DNA from: Gigaspora rosea
Taxonomy: Eukaryota; Glomeromycota; Glomeromycetes; Diversisporales; Gigasporaceae
Reading direction: 5' to 3'
DNA length: 64,000 nt
NCBI GenBank assembly: GCA_003550325.1
Contig: QKWP01002001.1
Coordinates: forward strand, 1 to 64,000
The notes beneath the pieces were generated by a model. It worked only from the letters and a program-made list of their open reading frames with translations. It was not told where the DNA came from and searched no databases. The position numbers and the translations under genes are program-made. Below are positions 33,241 through 43,150 of this stretch, piece by piece. Each line of letters opens with the position of its first letter. Within the stretch, counting starts at the first letter, position 1.

Positions 33241-34339
33241 AATATGATATTTCATCTGTAAAAAAAAATAAAATTCTAAATTAGCCAATCAGCATTAAGT
33301 ATTATTCTAAGACCGGACCGGGCGGATCTTCTTGTGGGTCCGAATCGAATCTTAAAAATCAAGGGTCCGAACTCGGTCCGTCAACGGACCGGACCGGACC
33401 CGGATCTTTTGCGGAACACTAGCATCGATAATATATAAAAACGATCAAATCATATGTATTTTTGCAATTTTGGGCAAATTACGATATAATTTGGGTCGGA
33501 CAATATAAATTTGGACAATTCGAATTGTCGACAAATAGTACAATCTTTAGTTATTGATCACGTTATATGCATTCTGCAATTAAAAAAGAAAAAATTTATT
33601 ACGTATTAGTATCGATTATCATTGATTGGTCGATTACCATACATCAATCTATTTATGCGTTGAAAAATAAAAAAGCTATATAAGGATAATTTTTCACCTG
33701 GTATTACGCATTTTTTTTTAATGTGGTTTATTACTTTTAAATACGGTTTATTACTCTTTAATATATTTATTACTTGTTTTACTTTTGAAATACGTTTAAT
33801 ACTTTTTAATATAAACTTTTTAATGTTTTATACTTTCCGTGTACAAATAGAATTTTTGTGGTCAGTAGCAGAAAGTGTTATTAGTGTTATTATTCCAACT
33901 GTTTCAAATAACGGTAGAATATTTTTTAAGGATAGTATGATATTTTTTTTGTTATTGACTATAATCAACGTTTTTTTTTTTCTTCCTCTTTTCTTCTCGT
34001 GTTCTTTTCGAGCGGGTCGCATTTTGGCAACATGAGCCTTAATACTAAACTGACAAGCGACAGGGGTTGTCTAATCAGTTTTTGCTCGAAGAACTGACGT
34101 TTGATAAAATTCCCAGCTCACTTGAGTTTTCACGCGTTTTTTGTCAACCCAATTTTTTTTCTCATGTTCCTTTCGAGCAGGTCACGTTTCATCAACATGA
34201 ACTTCAAAGCATAAAGCATCAGTTTTTTCTAACGTTTGATAAAATTCGAGACATTTCCCTAGTCATCGGATCACCTCTACGTGGTGACTAGGACAAGTAG
34301 GCTATTTTTTTTAGCTGAAACTAAGTATCCTTTAACAAT

Positions 34340-35133
34340 AAAAAACGTACACTATATGAATCGGTGCTGTGGAGAATTGTAAAAGGAAATTATAATATAC
34401 AATAGCAAAAATAGAAAATATCTAATGTATATACTTGTAAAAACAAATAAATAAAACAAGTTGTTTTTTTATATACTATTAAATATTGTGGCAATAAATC
34501 TACTATTTTTATTGAAAATATCTTTTTAACCTATTATTTTGGTGCAGTTATAATTCTAGTAGTGCATCACATATATACCAACGAGCACCATTATAATATA
34601 CAGTACATATTGTCTGATGCTAGTAACTTCATATACATTTGTCTTGTTTTACCTCCGACAAGGACATATTGTATACTTACCTGATATTTTTGAACTTTTC
34701 AGAATATTACAAGATTTTTTAGCTTGAATATGCTCGTGTTCATACACTATCTACATCGGGAACTTTCGGGTTCAATTAACTAAGATTTCTTAACAGTTAA
34801 CTTATTGCTTAATAATATTGAGCTAAAACTGAACTTATACTTCAAAGGTTAATTGGAAAGTTTACGTACATGCGTATGTCATATTACATATACACGCCTC
34901 TCTATGATTGACTCGTCACCTTTGTACCATACCAGCGTTGGTGTGCCAACTGGTGCACCAATTTGGCGTCGCCAAATACCCTACACCAACAACATTTCTT
35001 CGACTTTAATAATACTATAAATGGCTGCGTTTTTATAGTTCTTAAATATTGAAATTACCTTTATATTTTAGAAATTTAAGATCGTAAAGAATCTATTCTT
35101 GCTTTTTATTATGCATTTTATTTTATATGTAAT
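34340..35133. other. Intergenic stretch with two small palindromes
   Basis: No gene. At 34930-34975 there are adjacent short palindromes GGTGTGCCAACTGGTGCACC and ATTTGGCGTCGCCAAAT. Confidence 0.45.
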
Positions 35134-35221
35134 AGATATTTCACGGGCTGTTGTGAATATCATGGATTAGCACGGCGAAGTCGTGGTAATACGTGATATT
35201 CGCGGCGCACGTGAAATATCT
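35134..35221. repeat. Palindromic hairpin element centred on C(GAA)G
   Basis: 88-base palindrome with AGATATTTCACG / CGTGAAATATCT ends and an inner stem CACGGC-GAA-GTCGTG (loop 35177-35179). The inner and outer parts are both paired, with a few mismatches. Shares the C(GAA)G loop with elements at 45363, 53548 and 61351. Confidence 0.75.
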
Positions 35222-35403
35222 GATATATTTCACGGTTCCTGTAATAGCTGTGGAAAAAATTTGATATTTTCATGGCATTGCGTCATCATAAAAATATCAT
35301 CAGAAATGTTTAGGGGCCGTGGAATATTGTGACTGTTTTTTATTGTTAAATTCGACAAATGCACAATATATAGATAACTGTTGTGCATAACTTGATTAAT
35401 AAA

Positions 35404-35608
35404 TGTCACGGATCATAATGAAATCGGATTAAAATGAAACGTGGGGTTTTATTTAACCTTCTAGAACTTACTTGTTTAATATAAACTCTACTCTAAAACT
35501 AACCTCTAACCTTAACCCTAACCCTAAAAAATGCGCCCAAAAAAGGTTTATTTTTCGGTGGCTTGTCAATTTTTTTATACTATACATATTTCATTTTAAT
35601 CCGTCACA
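35404..35608. mobile_element. Short inverted-repeat element containing telomere-like repeats
   Basis: The ends TGTCACGGATCATAATGAAA and TTTCATTTTAATCCGTCACA are inverted repeats with three or four mismatches, and ATAAA flanks both sides (candidate 5-bp duplication). The centre carries degenerate (CCCTAA) repeats at 35497-35528. No coding capacity. Confidence 0.5.
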
Positions 35609-36070
35609 ATAAAATTTGAATATGATTATCTTCCTAATGGCTAATTTTAGCGAGCGAAATTAATCGATAAAATTCGCAATAATGTTAAATTTTTGTACGA
35701 AATGCCGTATAAAATCATTCCTTTAAAACAATATATTTAAGAATCAGCTACTACATTTTAAACCGATAATTTTGATATCCAACCAATGACCCTAATTTAG
35801 GATTATTTTTGGATCCGAACCTAAATTGGGATCAGTTGAACCGGGTGTCGGGCATTCTTGAAAAAACTCTCACTTCGCTCCTCTCAGCTCTAGCCAATTA
35901 AAATGAATGAGACGAATACGTTATAATTTTTCATTCACATACTGAGATTTCTTTACAGGAGATATTAATTAATACTTGCAGTATTATATCCGTGTATTAA
36001 CTTTTTTTTTTTTTATAATTCGTACAGATCCCTGTTGATTTATTTGTTCTAATTTGGCGATAGCACTTCC
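35609..36070. other. AT-rich intergenic stretch
   Basis: No gene or repeat recognised. Confidence 0.4.
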
Positions 36071-36292
36071 GGAAAATGTGACAGGTTGATCGACAAAATT
36101 AAGAAAAAAATTTTTCTACTTTAAAGATTTCGCCTATAAACTGTCATTGACGCTCTAAGAAAAAATTCTTCTCATAATTTTGGTATAAGATTCACCTAAA
36201 TCCCCTTCCTAACTCTTCGCAATCTAACCCTAACATTAAATCTACTTAATATGTGCCGATATTAATAAATTAGTCGTAATCTGTCACATTCC
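36071..36292. mobile_element. Short inverted-repeat element with telomere-like core
   Basis: GGAAAATGTGACAGGTTGAT (36071) pairs with the complement of the right end AGTCGTAATCTGTCACATTCC (36272-36292). The centre has CTAACCCTAACATTA (36223-36237), and TTGGCGATA occurs as a direct repeat just outside (36054 and 36301). Likely a diverged MITE; the target duplication is not certain. Confidence 0.5.
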
Positions 36293-36714
36293 GTTCTTGC
36301 TTGGCGATAAGTAAATGACGTCACTAGAAATACCATTAATTTTCATCTATCGCTATAATTCAGCAATTACAGTATATATTTCTTAACTATGATTAGAAAG
36401 AATGTGAATAGAATTAGATAAATAATCAACCTTTTATTGTATAAATCTTGTCTCAATTTAAATACAAATTTTATTAATTCGAATTCCTTTTTGGATTGAC
36501 GTATGCGTCTATTTGTTACGATATTCATCATGGTGGATTCCTATCACTAAGTTGCTTTCGTCAAAGCTGAAGAACCCGAATTTTGTTGTAAATTAATAGT
36601 AGATAACAGATAATCATTAATTAAAATTCAATTGACGTTGATTTCCAAATAATTGCCCTTCAGTACTTACACGATATAAAAAATTTAACCTTTTAACCTT
36701 TAACGGTCCCGTTC

Positions 36715-36960
36715 ATTTCACCGACAAGTTCATTTTACCGACAATTATTTCACCGACAAAGTAATTCTGGTCATTGTCGTTAGAGTCAGGTTTAGAATTA
36801 ATTAGAGCAATTTTTAAAAAGGTGAAATGAACTGTCAGTGAAATAATGGTCGGTAAATAAGCTTTGTGAATTGATTATCGGCGTCGGTGAAATAATTGTT
36901 GGTGAAATAAGCTTGCAGTGAATTGATTGTTGGCGAAACAAGATGTCGGTGAAATGACAC
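36715..36960. repeat. Cluster of TCGGTGAAAT / ATTTCACCGA motifs
   Basis: TTTCACCGACAA occurs in the left part (two exact copies and a TTTTACCGACAA variant) and TCGGTGAAAT or GTTGGTGAAAT three times in the right part. The cluster is therefore an imperfect inverted repeat built of short tandem words. Possibly the remains of a MITE with subterminal repeats. Confidence 0.55.
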
Positions 36961-37662
36961 AGACTCATTTTTTTTTTCGATTAAATACGTCTTTATTATA
37001 TCTGATAAGACACGGACCCAAGTTTAAATATCATCTATTTACAAAATAATTGCCATGGCACAAACCACGTGATTTTAAACAATCAGACTATTCGGCTGAG
37101 CGGTTTAGCAAATTACTTTACCAGATAATTTTTTAGTTGAAAAGCATCGTCAGAAGTAATTTACGAAAACGCCAGAATTGTCACTACTATAAATTGATTA
37201 TATATTTTTTTTGAAATGAACTAGGAATCTATCTATCTATACTATTAACATTTTAAACGTCTGTTCGGTTTTTGTGAACTGATTGGTCAATTTTAAGACC
37301 TGTGATCTGGGTCATTGATTACTTCTCATGATTCGTCAATTTAGTGATTTGAACCGGTTGGGCTATAACTGATAATCGGTTTATCGGACGAGACAAAGAA
37401 ATATGCCTAAAAACCCTGTACCCGCTATTTTGATAACTACAATATGTGGTTAAATTACATAATTTATATCGTGAGTATTACCGAAAAATTCTGTTACTGT
37501 GATTTCTATCGTTAGTTACTGTTAAAAATTCTATATAGAACTTACTATTTCAGTGATTTCTATCATTATTACTGTAAAACTTCGGTTGCAAAACCTATTG
37601 TATATTCTTTTGATACACAGCATACAATTCACTAATGCCGGTATCTATAATAACTAGCATAT
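36961..37662. other. Intergenic stretch, no gene
   Basis: AT-rich. Contains another CCACGTGATTTTAAA word near 37067. Nothing coding. Confidence 0.4.
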
Positions 37663-37670
37663 CATCTGTG

Positions 37671-38124
37671 CAGGGCCAGTGATTTTCTGCGGTGACAAAA
37701 TCAAAATTATGTGGTGACAGAATTTAAATTATGTGATGTGATGTGAACCATATTTGCCAAATTATGTGCGATTCTGCGGTATATTTGGCCAAATTATTTG
37801 CGATTCTGTGGCATGCTTACGAAATTATGTGTAATTCTGTGTTATACATAAACTAAAATTTGTCGGAACTTTCTGGACTTTGTTTCGAAAAAATTTTCAT
37901 GACCTTGCTCGTAATTTGAGTTCATTAAAATTCTACGTCGGGAGATACCGGATCTGTTAGATTTTATATATCGACTTGCCAATAAATTGGCAAATTATGT
38001 GACAATTCTTATAAATTTGCATATTGTGTGCTATTCTGCGGTGATAAACACCAAATTATGTGATATAGGCGTATTTATGTGAATTCTGTGGTATTATGTG
38101 AAACACATAAAATCACTGGCCCTG
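37671..38124. mobile_element. Non-autonomous hAT element, family B
   Basis: 454-bp element with ends CAGGGCCAGTGATTTT / AAAATCACTGGCCCTG (16 perfect base pairs) and a perfect 8-bp duplication CATCTGTG (37663-37670 and 38125-38132), diagnostic for hAT. The interior is made of recurring (C/A)AAATTATGTG(C/G)GATTCTG(C/T)GGT words, a subterminal motif array likely bound by the transposase. No coding sequence. Confidence 0.9.
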
Positions 38125-38132
38125 CATCTGTG

Positions 38133-38589
38133 CCTCCAGCACGGGGTTAAGGGGTTGCAATGGTAGTTAATTTAAATTAATGAGTATTTTTTTATGTAAG
38201 ATATAAAAAAATTTTATGTCCTTTAATAATAAAAGTTGAAGTGGTATGCAGTGTTGTGTGAAGTATTTTATATAATAAATAAAAATTACATTCTTATACA
38301 TAGTTGTCTTCCCATCTTATTTGTTTTTTTTTTAAAAAAAAATTATATTACTGTTAAATTTTTTACAGAACTTACCATCTATTGCATCATATATTTAAAT
38401 TTGAATAAGTTGCATTTAAATTATCATAATTTATCGTAAAGAATATACTAATGCGGTACACCCAATGGTTAAAGTTGAATTAGTATTATATTATCAAAAT
38501 TTTTACCATAATTTGATGTAAAAAAAATTATATTATAGAACTTACTCGCTATGGGTTCAATTCAAAATTTACTCGCTAATAAAGCGAGC
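38133..38589. other. AT-rich spacer
   Basis: No supported gene; the frame at 38236-38439 is AT-driven and lacks domain features. Confidence 0.4.
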
Positions 38590-39430
38590 AGAATTAAACT
38601 TCATGTTCATCCCAGTAATTTTTGAACGATTAAATGATTACGGTTAATCATACGTTCTCCTTAAACACAATCGTTAAAATAAACAAATTTAATTTTCGTA
38701 CTCACCCTGGAAATTTATTGAATGAATAGGTTAATTACACATACATTATCTTGAAAAACATCGGTAAAGTGAACACAATTAAACTTTATACTCACCCTGG
38801 TGATTTATTGAATAATTTTATAGATTGATTATACAAATATCGATATGAAATGTATTCATTCAAGCAATTAAATGCCACAATAATTTAACTTCGTACTCAT
38901 CCTGGTTTAGATAAACAATCAAATGATTATGGTTAATCATATGTACATTCTCTTGAAACACAATCGTTAAAATGAACAGAATTAAACTTCATACTCACGC
39001 TGGTAGCTTATTGAACGATTAAATAATTGTGGTTAATCATACATTCTCTTGAAACATAATCTTTAAAGTAAACAGAATTAAACTTTATTCCTACTCTAAT
39101 AATTTATTGAACGATTAAATGATTACGGTTAATCATAGATTGTCTTGAAATGCAGTCGTTAAAGCAAGCAGAATTAAATTTCATGTTCATCCCAGTAATT
39201 TTCGAACGATTAAATGAATATGGTTAATCATATATTAAACACAATCGTTAAAGTAAACAAAATTAATTTTCGTACTCACCCTGGTAATTTATTGAACGAA
39301 TAAATGATTACAGTTAATTACAAATACATTCTCTTGAAAGTCATCGGTAAAGTCACCCTGGTGATTTATTGAACGATTATCATAATTTATAGATCGATTA
39401 CACAAATATCGATATGAAATGTAATCATAA
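38590..39430 (+). repeat. ~96-bp tandem repeat array
   Basis: Eight to nine diverged units, each with AATTAAACTTCATACTCACC, then CTGGTAATTTATTGAACGAT, then ATTACGGTTAATCATACATT and AACACAATCGTTAAAGTAAA. Unit starts lie near 38590, 38688, 38778, 38881, 38978, 39076, 39171 and 39261, with a partial unit near 39350. The units contain no open frame that is kept across copies. Confidence 0.85.
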
Positions 39431-40077
39431 TTTACACATGTTTTTGGATGCAGCCAATCAAAACTATAATGATAAGGAATCTTTCTGATTATCTAAGAAC
39501 TTAGTAAATGTGAGGATCTCCTTCATTTTACACGAATCGTAAAATTGAAAAAAAAATCAAAGGAAAAGTGATATCAATCAAGAGAACCGCACAAACAATT
39601 CACCTACCCACAAATACATAAAATCGGGTAGTCATTGAAAACAAAATATCCACTCGAAAAAAAAATGGAAAAATTCATGCTGCAAAATACGATAGTTATT
39701 AACAATTGCAAAAAAATTAACTACATAATTATAAATAATTAGTTAGTTGACAACTAACGATTAATCGTAATCGAACCAGTTGATAATAAATCGATTAGTT
39801 GTTTAAAATTTTTTTTAAATCGGTTAGTTGGAAAGTTGTCAACTATTCTGTTTTCCAAATAACTATTTGAAACACTAGAGCCAGGATATCATTTTAAAAA
39901 TGAAAAGCTCATAGAAATACTCCTTTTGACATTAAACACTGTAGATTTATGTTCTTAAATTGTTAGTTATAATGTTGCTTAAAAATGATTTCACTGACTA
40001 CGTTCTCACAGGGCTGAAACATAAGAAAATTAATCTTGACTTTAGGTGAGAAAATCACAAAGTTATTTTCTTGTCGT
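39431..40077. other. AT-rich intergenic stretch
   Basis: Nothing coding was recognised. GTTAGTTG / CAACTAAC words recur at 39730-39850. Confidence 0.4.
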
Positions 40078-40679
40078 TATGTATGCATCTGAAGTTAAAG
40101 AGCGAGCTTTATTGACTCCTTTCATTACAATCCCAAATCAACCAGTACCCCGCGTCTACGCTATAGTCTAAATTACTAGACCCAGCAACCCACTTGTTCG
40201 TTTACTTTGGAAATTAAACATGTCTCGTTTCAATCTAAAAACTACTTTAAGCCAGGCAAAGAATGACACCACCGTTTGAATATACCGTCTTTATCCACTC
40301 TATCACCGTCGAATTTTATTCTGGAGTTAGACATTGGATTTATACGAGAAGCAATCGTAGACACCAATTAGACGGCCAATTTAAGGATGCCGTTAAATAT
40401 TCTTTAATTAGAATGCTTCTACATACAGACAAAAATCTAAAAATTTAAAAATAAGTCTTATGGAGAAGTTAATTGTTGATTATAACATTAATCCAAATCT
40501 TAAAACATATATTGCAAGATCCTTGAAACCTTACAAAATCATCACGTCGAAGAAGATTCTCAAAGTGTTCGGCACTTTATAGAGATGCTAAAAAGTTCTG
40601 CATAGACTAAATTGTGATGAAATTATGTTTAAGGACACTACAGTTAGTTCTGTAGATTTATATTTTACGGATGAAGTCA
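40078..40679 (+). pseudogene. Possible 5' part of the decayed gene
   Basis: Codon-like sequence of normal base composition continues upstream of the leucine-rich-repeat relic. Frame fragments include a 61-residue piece at 40263-40448 (ending HTDKNLKI), but stops and frame changes break it repeatedly. No domain is recognised. It may be the front of the same former gene. Confidence 0.35.
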
Positions 40680-41225
40680 GTCACGAATTTGAACTAAAGT
40701 CAATGGATGGATTAATAAAAAATCTCGATAACAATTCTACATTATGATCATGGTGAAATATTTAAGAAACTAATAAAGGCTCTTCATAAAAAACAATATC
40801 CTAAAATCTTTCAGTTTTTATAATTCTGGGATTAATAACAAAGATGGAAAAATACTAGCAAAGTTTCTTTTGCGAAAACACAATGTTAACTTTTTTAAAT
40901 CTTTGTGGAGCTTCACATAATAATAATGTTGGATCAAATGTAAGAATAATATTAGCAAACGTACTTTTGCAAGAACAAAACCTTGAAAGATTTAAAACTT
41001 TGATATTATAATCTTGGATCGAATGAAGGACAAGCATTGGCCGATGTTGATGCATTTTACAAGAACATCACGTTGGCTTCTCTGAACCTTGGTCATAATA
41101 ATCTTTTTGGGATCGAATTAAAGGACAAGCATTGTCCGATGCATTTCGCAGGAACAATTCATTGATTTCTTTTTGATCTTTGTCATAAAAAAATCTTGGA
41201 TCGTAATGAGGAAAAGCATTATGCT
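40680..41225 (+). pseudogene. Leucine-rich-repeat protein pseudogene
   Basis: Reading across frameshifts, the sequence yields pieces such as KSMDGLIKNLDNNSTL, NNNVGSNVRIILANVLLQEQ, NLGSNEGQALADV and KNITLASLNLGHNNL. These are successive repeats of the RNase-inhibitor type (pattern xLGxNxGxxLAxALxxNxTLxSLNLGxN). At the DNA level GGATCGAATGAAGGACAAGC, GGATCGAATTAAAGGACAAG and GGATCGTAATGAGGAAAAGC mark three successive repeats about 95 bases apart. Several stops and indels make it non-functional. LRR proteins of this sort form large families in such fungi; the exact parent is unknown. Confidence 0.7.
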
Positions 41226-41520
41226 TTTTGTTGTTGATTATGATTTTTTTTATCTTGCTTTATTTTTTTTTTTAATACTTTTCGCTACTTTATATTTTTT
41301 TTAATAAATTAATAATACAGTATATAATAATAAAAACTTCAAAAATTTTGAATTTTTTAATATTTGAACCAATCATATTAGGCAGCACAGAATATGCCTG
41401 ACCGTTTGAAATTAATTTTTCGGTTAACTCACCCCTCACCCTTCACCCTTCCCTTTTGATTTCCCCCGGTAAAATGAACATATAAAAAAAAAAGTAAAAA
41501 TTAAAAATAATAAAAATAAC
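41226..41520. other. AT-rich spacer with C-rich words
   Basis: Contains CACCCCTCACCCTTCACCC (about 41430-41450) and no gene. Confidence 0.4.
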
Positions 41521-41632
41521 GTATAACCACGAAATAACGCGATGGGGGTGTTGTTTCGAATTTCGGTCTAAATTAAGCTTAATTCATGGCGAAATTCGAA
41601 ATAACTCCCCATGCGTTATTTCGCAGTTATAC
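41521..41632. repeat. Palindromic element, ~50-bp arms
   Basis: GTATAACCACGAAATAACGC...TTTCGAATTTCG pairs with CGAAATTCGAAATAACTCCC...GCGTTATTTCGCAGTTATAC around the palindromic core AATTAAGCTTAATT. A small foldback element. A shorter related run (TTCGAAATAACGCCTCATGC) occurs near 43652. Confidence 0.75.
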
Positions 41633-42959
41633 GGCAAATATAAAATAAAAAATAATAATTTAATAAAATAAAAAAAAATAATTAAATAAAATAAAATAAT
41701 TTAAAATAAAATAATTATAATTTATAATTTGAAAATATCAAATTCAAAACCAAATTTATATTGTTATATCAAATTGGAAAAAAAGCATGAATATTAAAAA
41801 TGGCTTAGACATTGATATGATTCAGGGCGTTCTCAAACACCTCTCTCAATGGACTCAAAAGAATCCGATTTGTCTGTATGATCAAACTGGCCAATCAGGT
41901 TCTTTATTCAATTCATAGAGAGAAACGCCCTAAACCGTGCCCCCATTAAAAACGGAGATTTATATACATACTATATATATAACAAACTATCCGAATATAT
42001 CAGTTTCGTACAAAGCTTGCTTAAATAAAGATTAAAAAGGATAAATTAACTTTTTAATATTTCGACACACTATAATAATAAATTTTAAGCGCTTACAACG
42101 TTTTGAATGCTTGGATGTGTGTTCTTACAAGTCTTCTCTATCAAGTAATGATAAGTTTAAAAGGTGTAAAAATATTTGAAATTTTGTGGACGTTCTTAGC
42201 TTGTACATTTTGTCAAATTTAAAAGGTGTAATGAATTCTTGCGCAGGTAATTCATCTCTATAGATCAGAAAAATGTCGATTTGATTTGAGATAACAATAT
42301 CGATCAATTTGATAATCAACCATTTCGCAATCAATTTGTACATACGTACGTGTTTTTACTTTCAGTCAGATTTAGATTACTGACTCGAATTATGTATCGT
42401 GCTATCCATAATTCTGGTCAAGGTTATGTAATTCCATAATTCTGGCCAGATTATGTATTGTTTACCTGTTACAAATTATTTAAAAATATCAAAAAATATA
42501 AATATATGATCAATGTAAATCAATACTTTTTCGTATCCTGTATTACAGGACTGTATTAGATGTCCCATACCATATAATTATCGTTATAGTAAAGCAATAG
42601 CGATAAATCGAGAATATTGATATCGACAAAAAACATACATATCTCAATGCATATTATATTGTTATAAAAAAAAAATCTAGTAAAATTTCGATTATCTATT
42701 GATAGTTCAAAAACATAACACAGATGCACAAACTCGAAAATTCCTGAAAAATCTTGTCTTTAAAACGACTATCGCCTCATTACAATCAAAAACTTTACTC
42801 TTTTTAAAGTAATAACTAACCTTATATATAAATAATTCAAGTTTTATATAAGGAAAACATGAAATCTTCCAAGACAATATTTTGATAATTACTATAGGAA
42901 ATGTATAATATATGTCTCATACAGTTCCATTAGTCTATTATATCACTTTTTTTTTCAAT
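41633..42959. other. AT-rich region, no gene
   Basis: A short inverted pair AGGGCGTT...AACGCCCT spans 41824-41932 (11-base ends) and may be a tiny MITE. Nothing coding. Confidence 0.4.
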
Positions 42960-43150
42960 CAGACGTACATTTATCATATATGGCATAGTTTGAGTCTGAA
43001 ATTTCCCACAGATTAATGGTCGTTAATGGTTCACCAATGAGGTTCATAATTAGGAATTAGGCTTCCAAAAACCCTGACTTAAACTTGATTGAGCACATGT
43101 AGAAGGTTAAAGAATATCGTGTGACGATCTAAAAAATCCTGTTAAACCTG
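42960..43150 (+). pseudogene. Tc1/mariner transposase relic
   Basis: At 43068-43115 the frame reads NPDLNLIEHM followed by a stop and KVKEYR. This matches the SPDLNPIEHLWDELKRR motif that carries the third catalytic residue (here E) of Tc1-type transposases. Upstream sequence is too decayed to follow, and no terminal repeats were found. It is unrelated in sequence to the transposase at 15355. Confidence 0.65.

Larger units (their letters stand above)
32317..33421. mobile_element. Non-autonomous hAT element nested in the long-inverted-repeat element
   Basis: 1105-bp element with ends TAGTGTTCCGCA / TGCGGAACACTA and a perfect 8-bp target-site duplication GCATCGAT (32309-32316 and 33422-33429). 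Subterminal GC-rich GGTCCGAA / CCGGACCGG repeats occupy about 110 bases at each end. No transposase. The interior is mostly taken by two smaller inverted-repeat elements (32475-32716 and 32890-33240). Confidence 0.9.
31511..34339. mobile_element. Long-inverted-repeat element hosting nested transposons
   Basis: The outer arms pair over several hundred bases. The left arm from 31511 (AAAAGGATACTTAGTTTCAG, CAGTCACCACGTAGAGGTG, GTGAGCTGGGAATTTTATCA) is matched by the reverse complement down to 34339 (CACCTCTACGTGGTGACTAG, CTGAAACTAAGTATCCTTT). The arms continue inward past ATCTGAAACAGTTGGGAT (about 31936) and ACTTTCTGCTACTGACCAC-type blocks, to about 32050 on the left and 33830 on the right. They are about 85-90% alike. 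No transposase is encoded: the frames at 33721-34291 lie in the arm and are not conserved genes. Long arms would suit a Mutator-type element, but no target duplication was found, so the class is open. A hAT element sits at 32317-33421. Confidence 0.75.

Noticed and set aside
33721..34291. Frames of 104 and 74 residues
   Set aside because: They lie in the right arm of the long-inverted-repeat element; the left arm does not preserve an equivalent frame.
38590..39430. CRISPR-like array
   Set aside because: Units are diverged tandem repeats of ~96 bp without short identical repeats and unique spacers, and the genome is eukaryotic.
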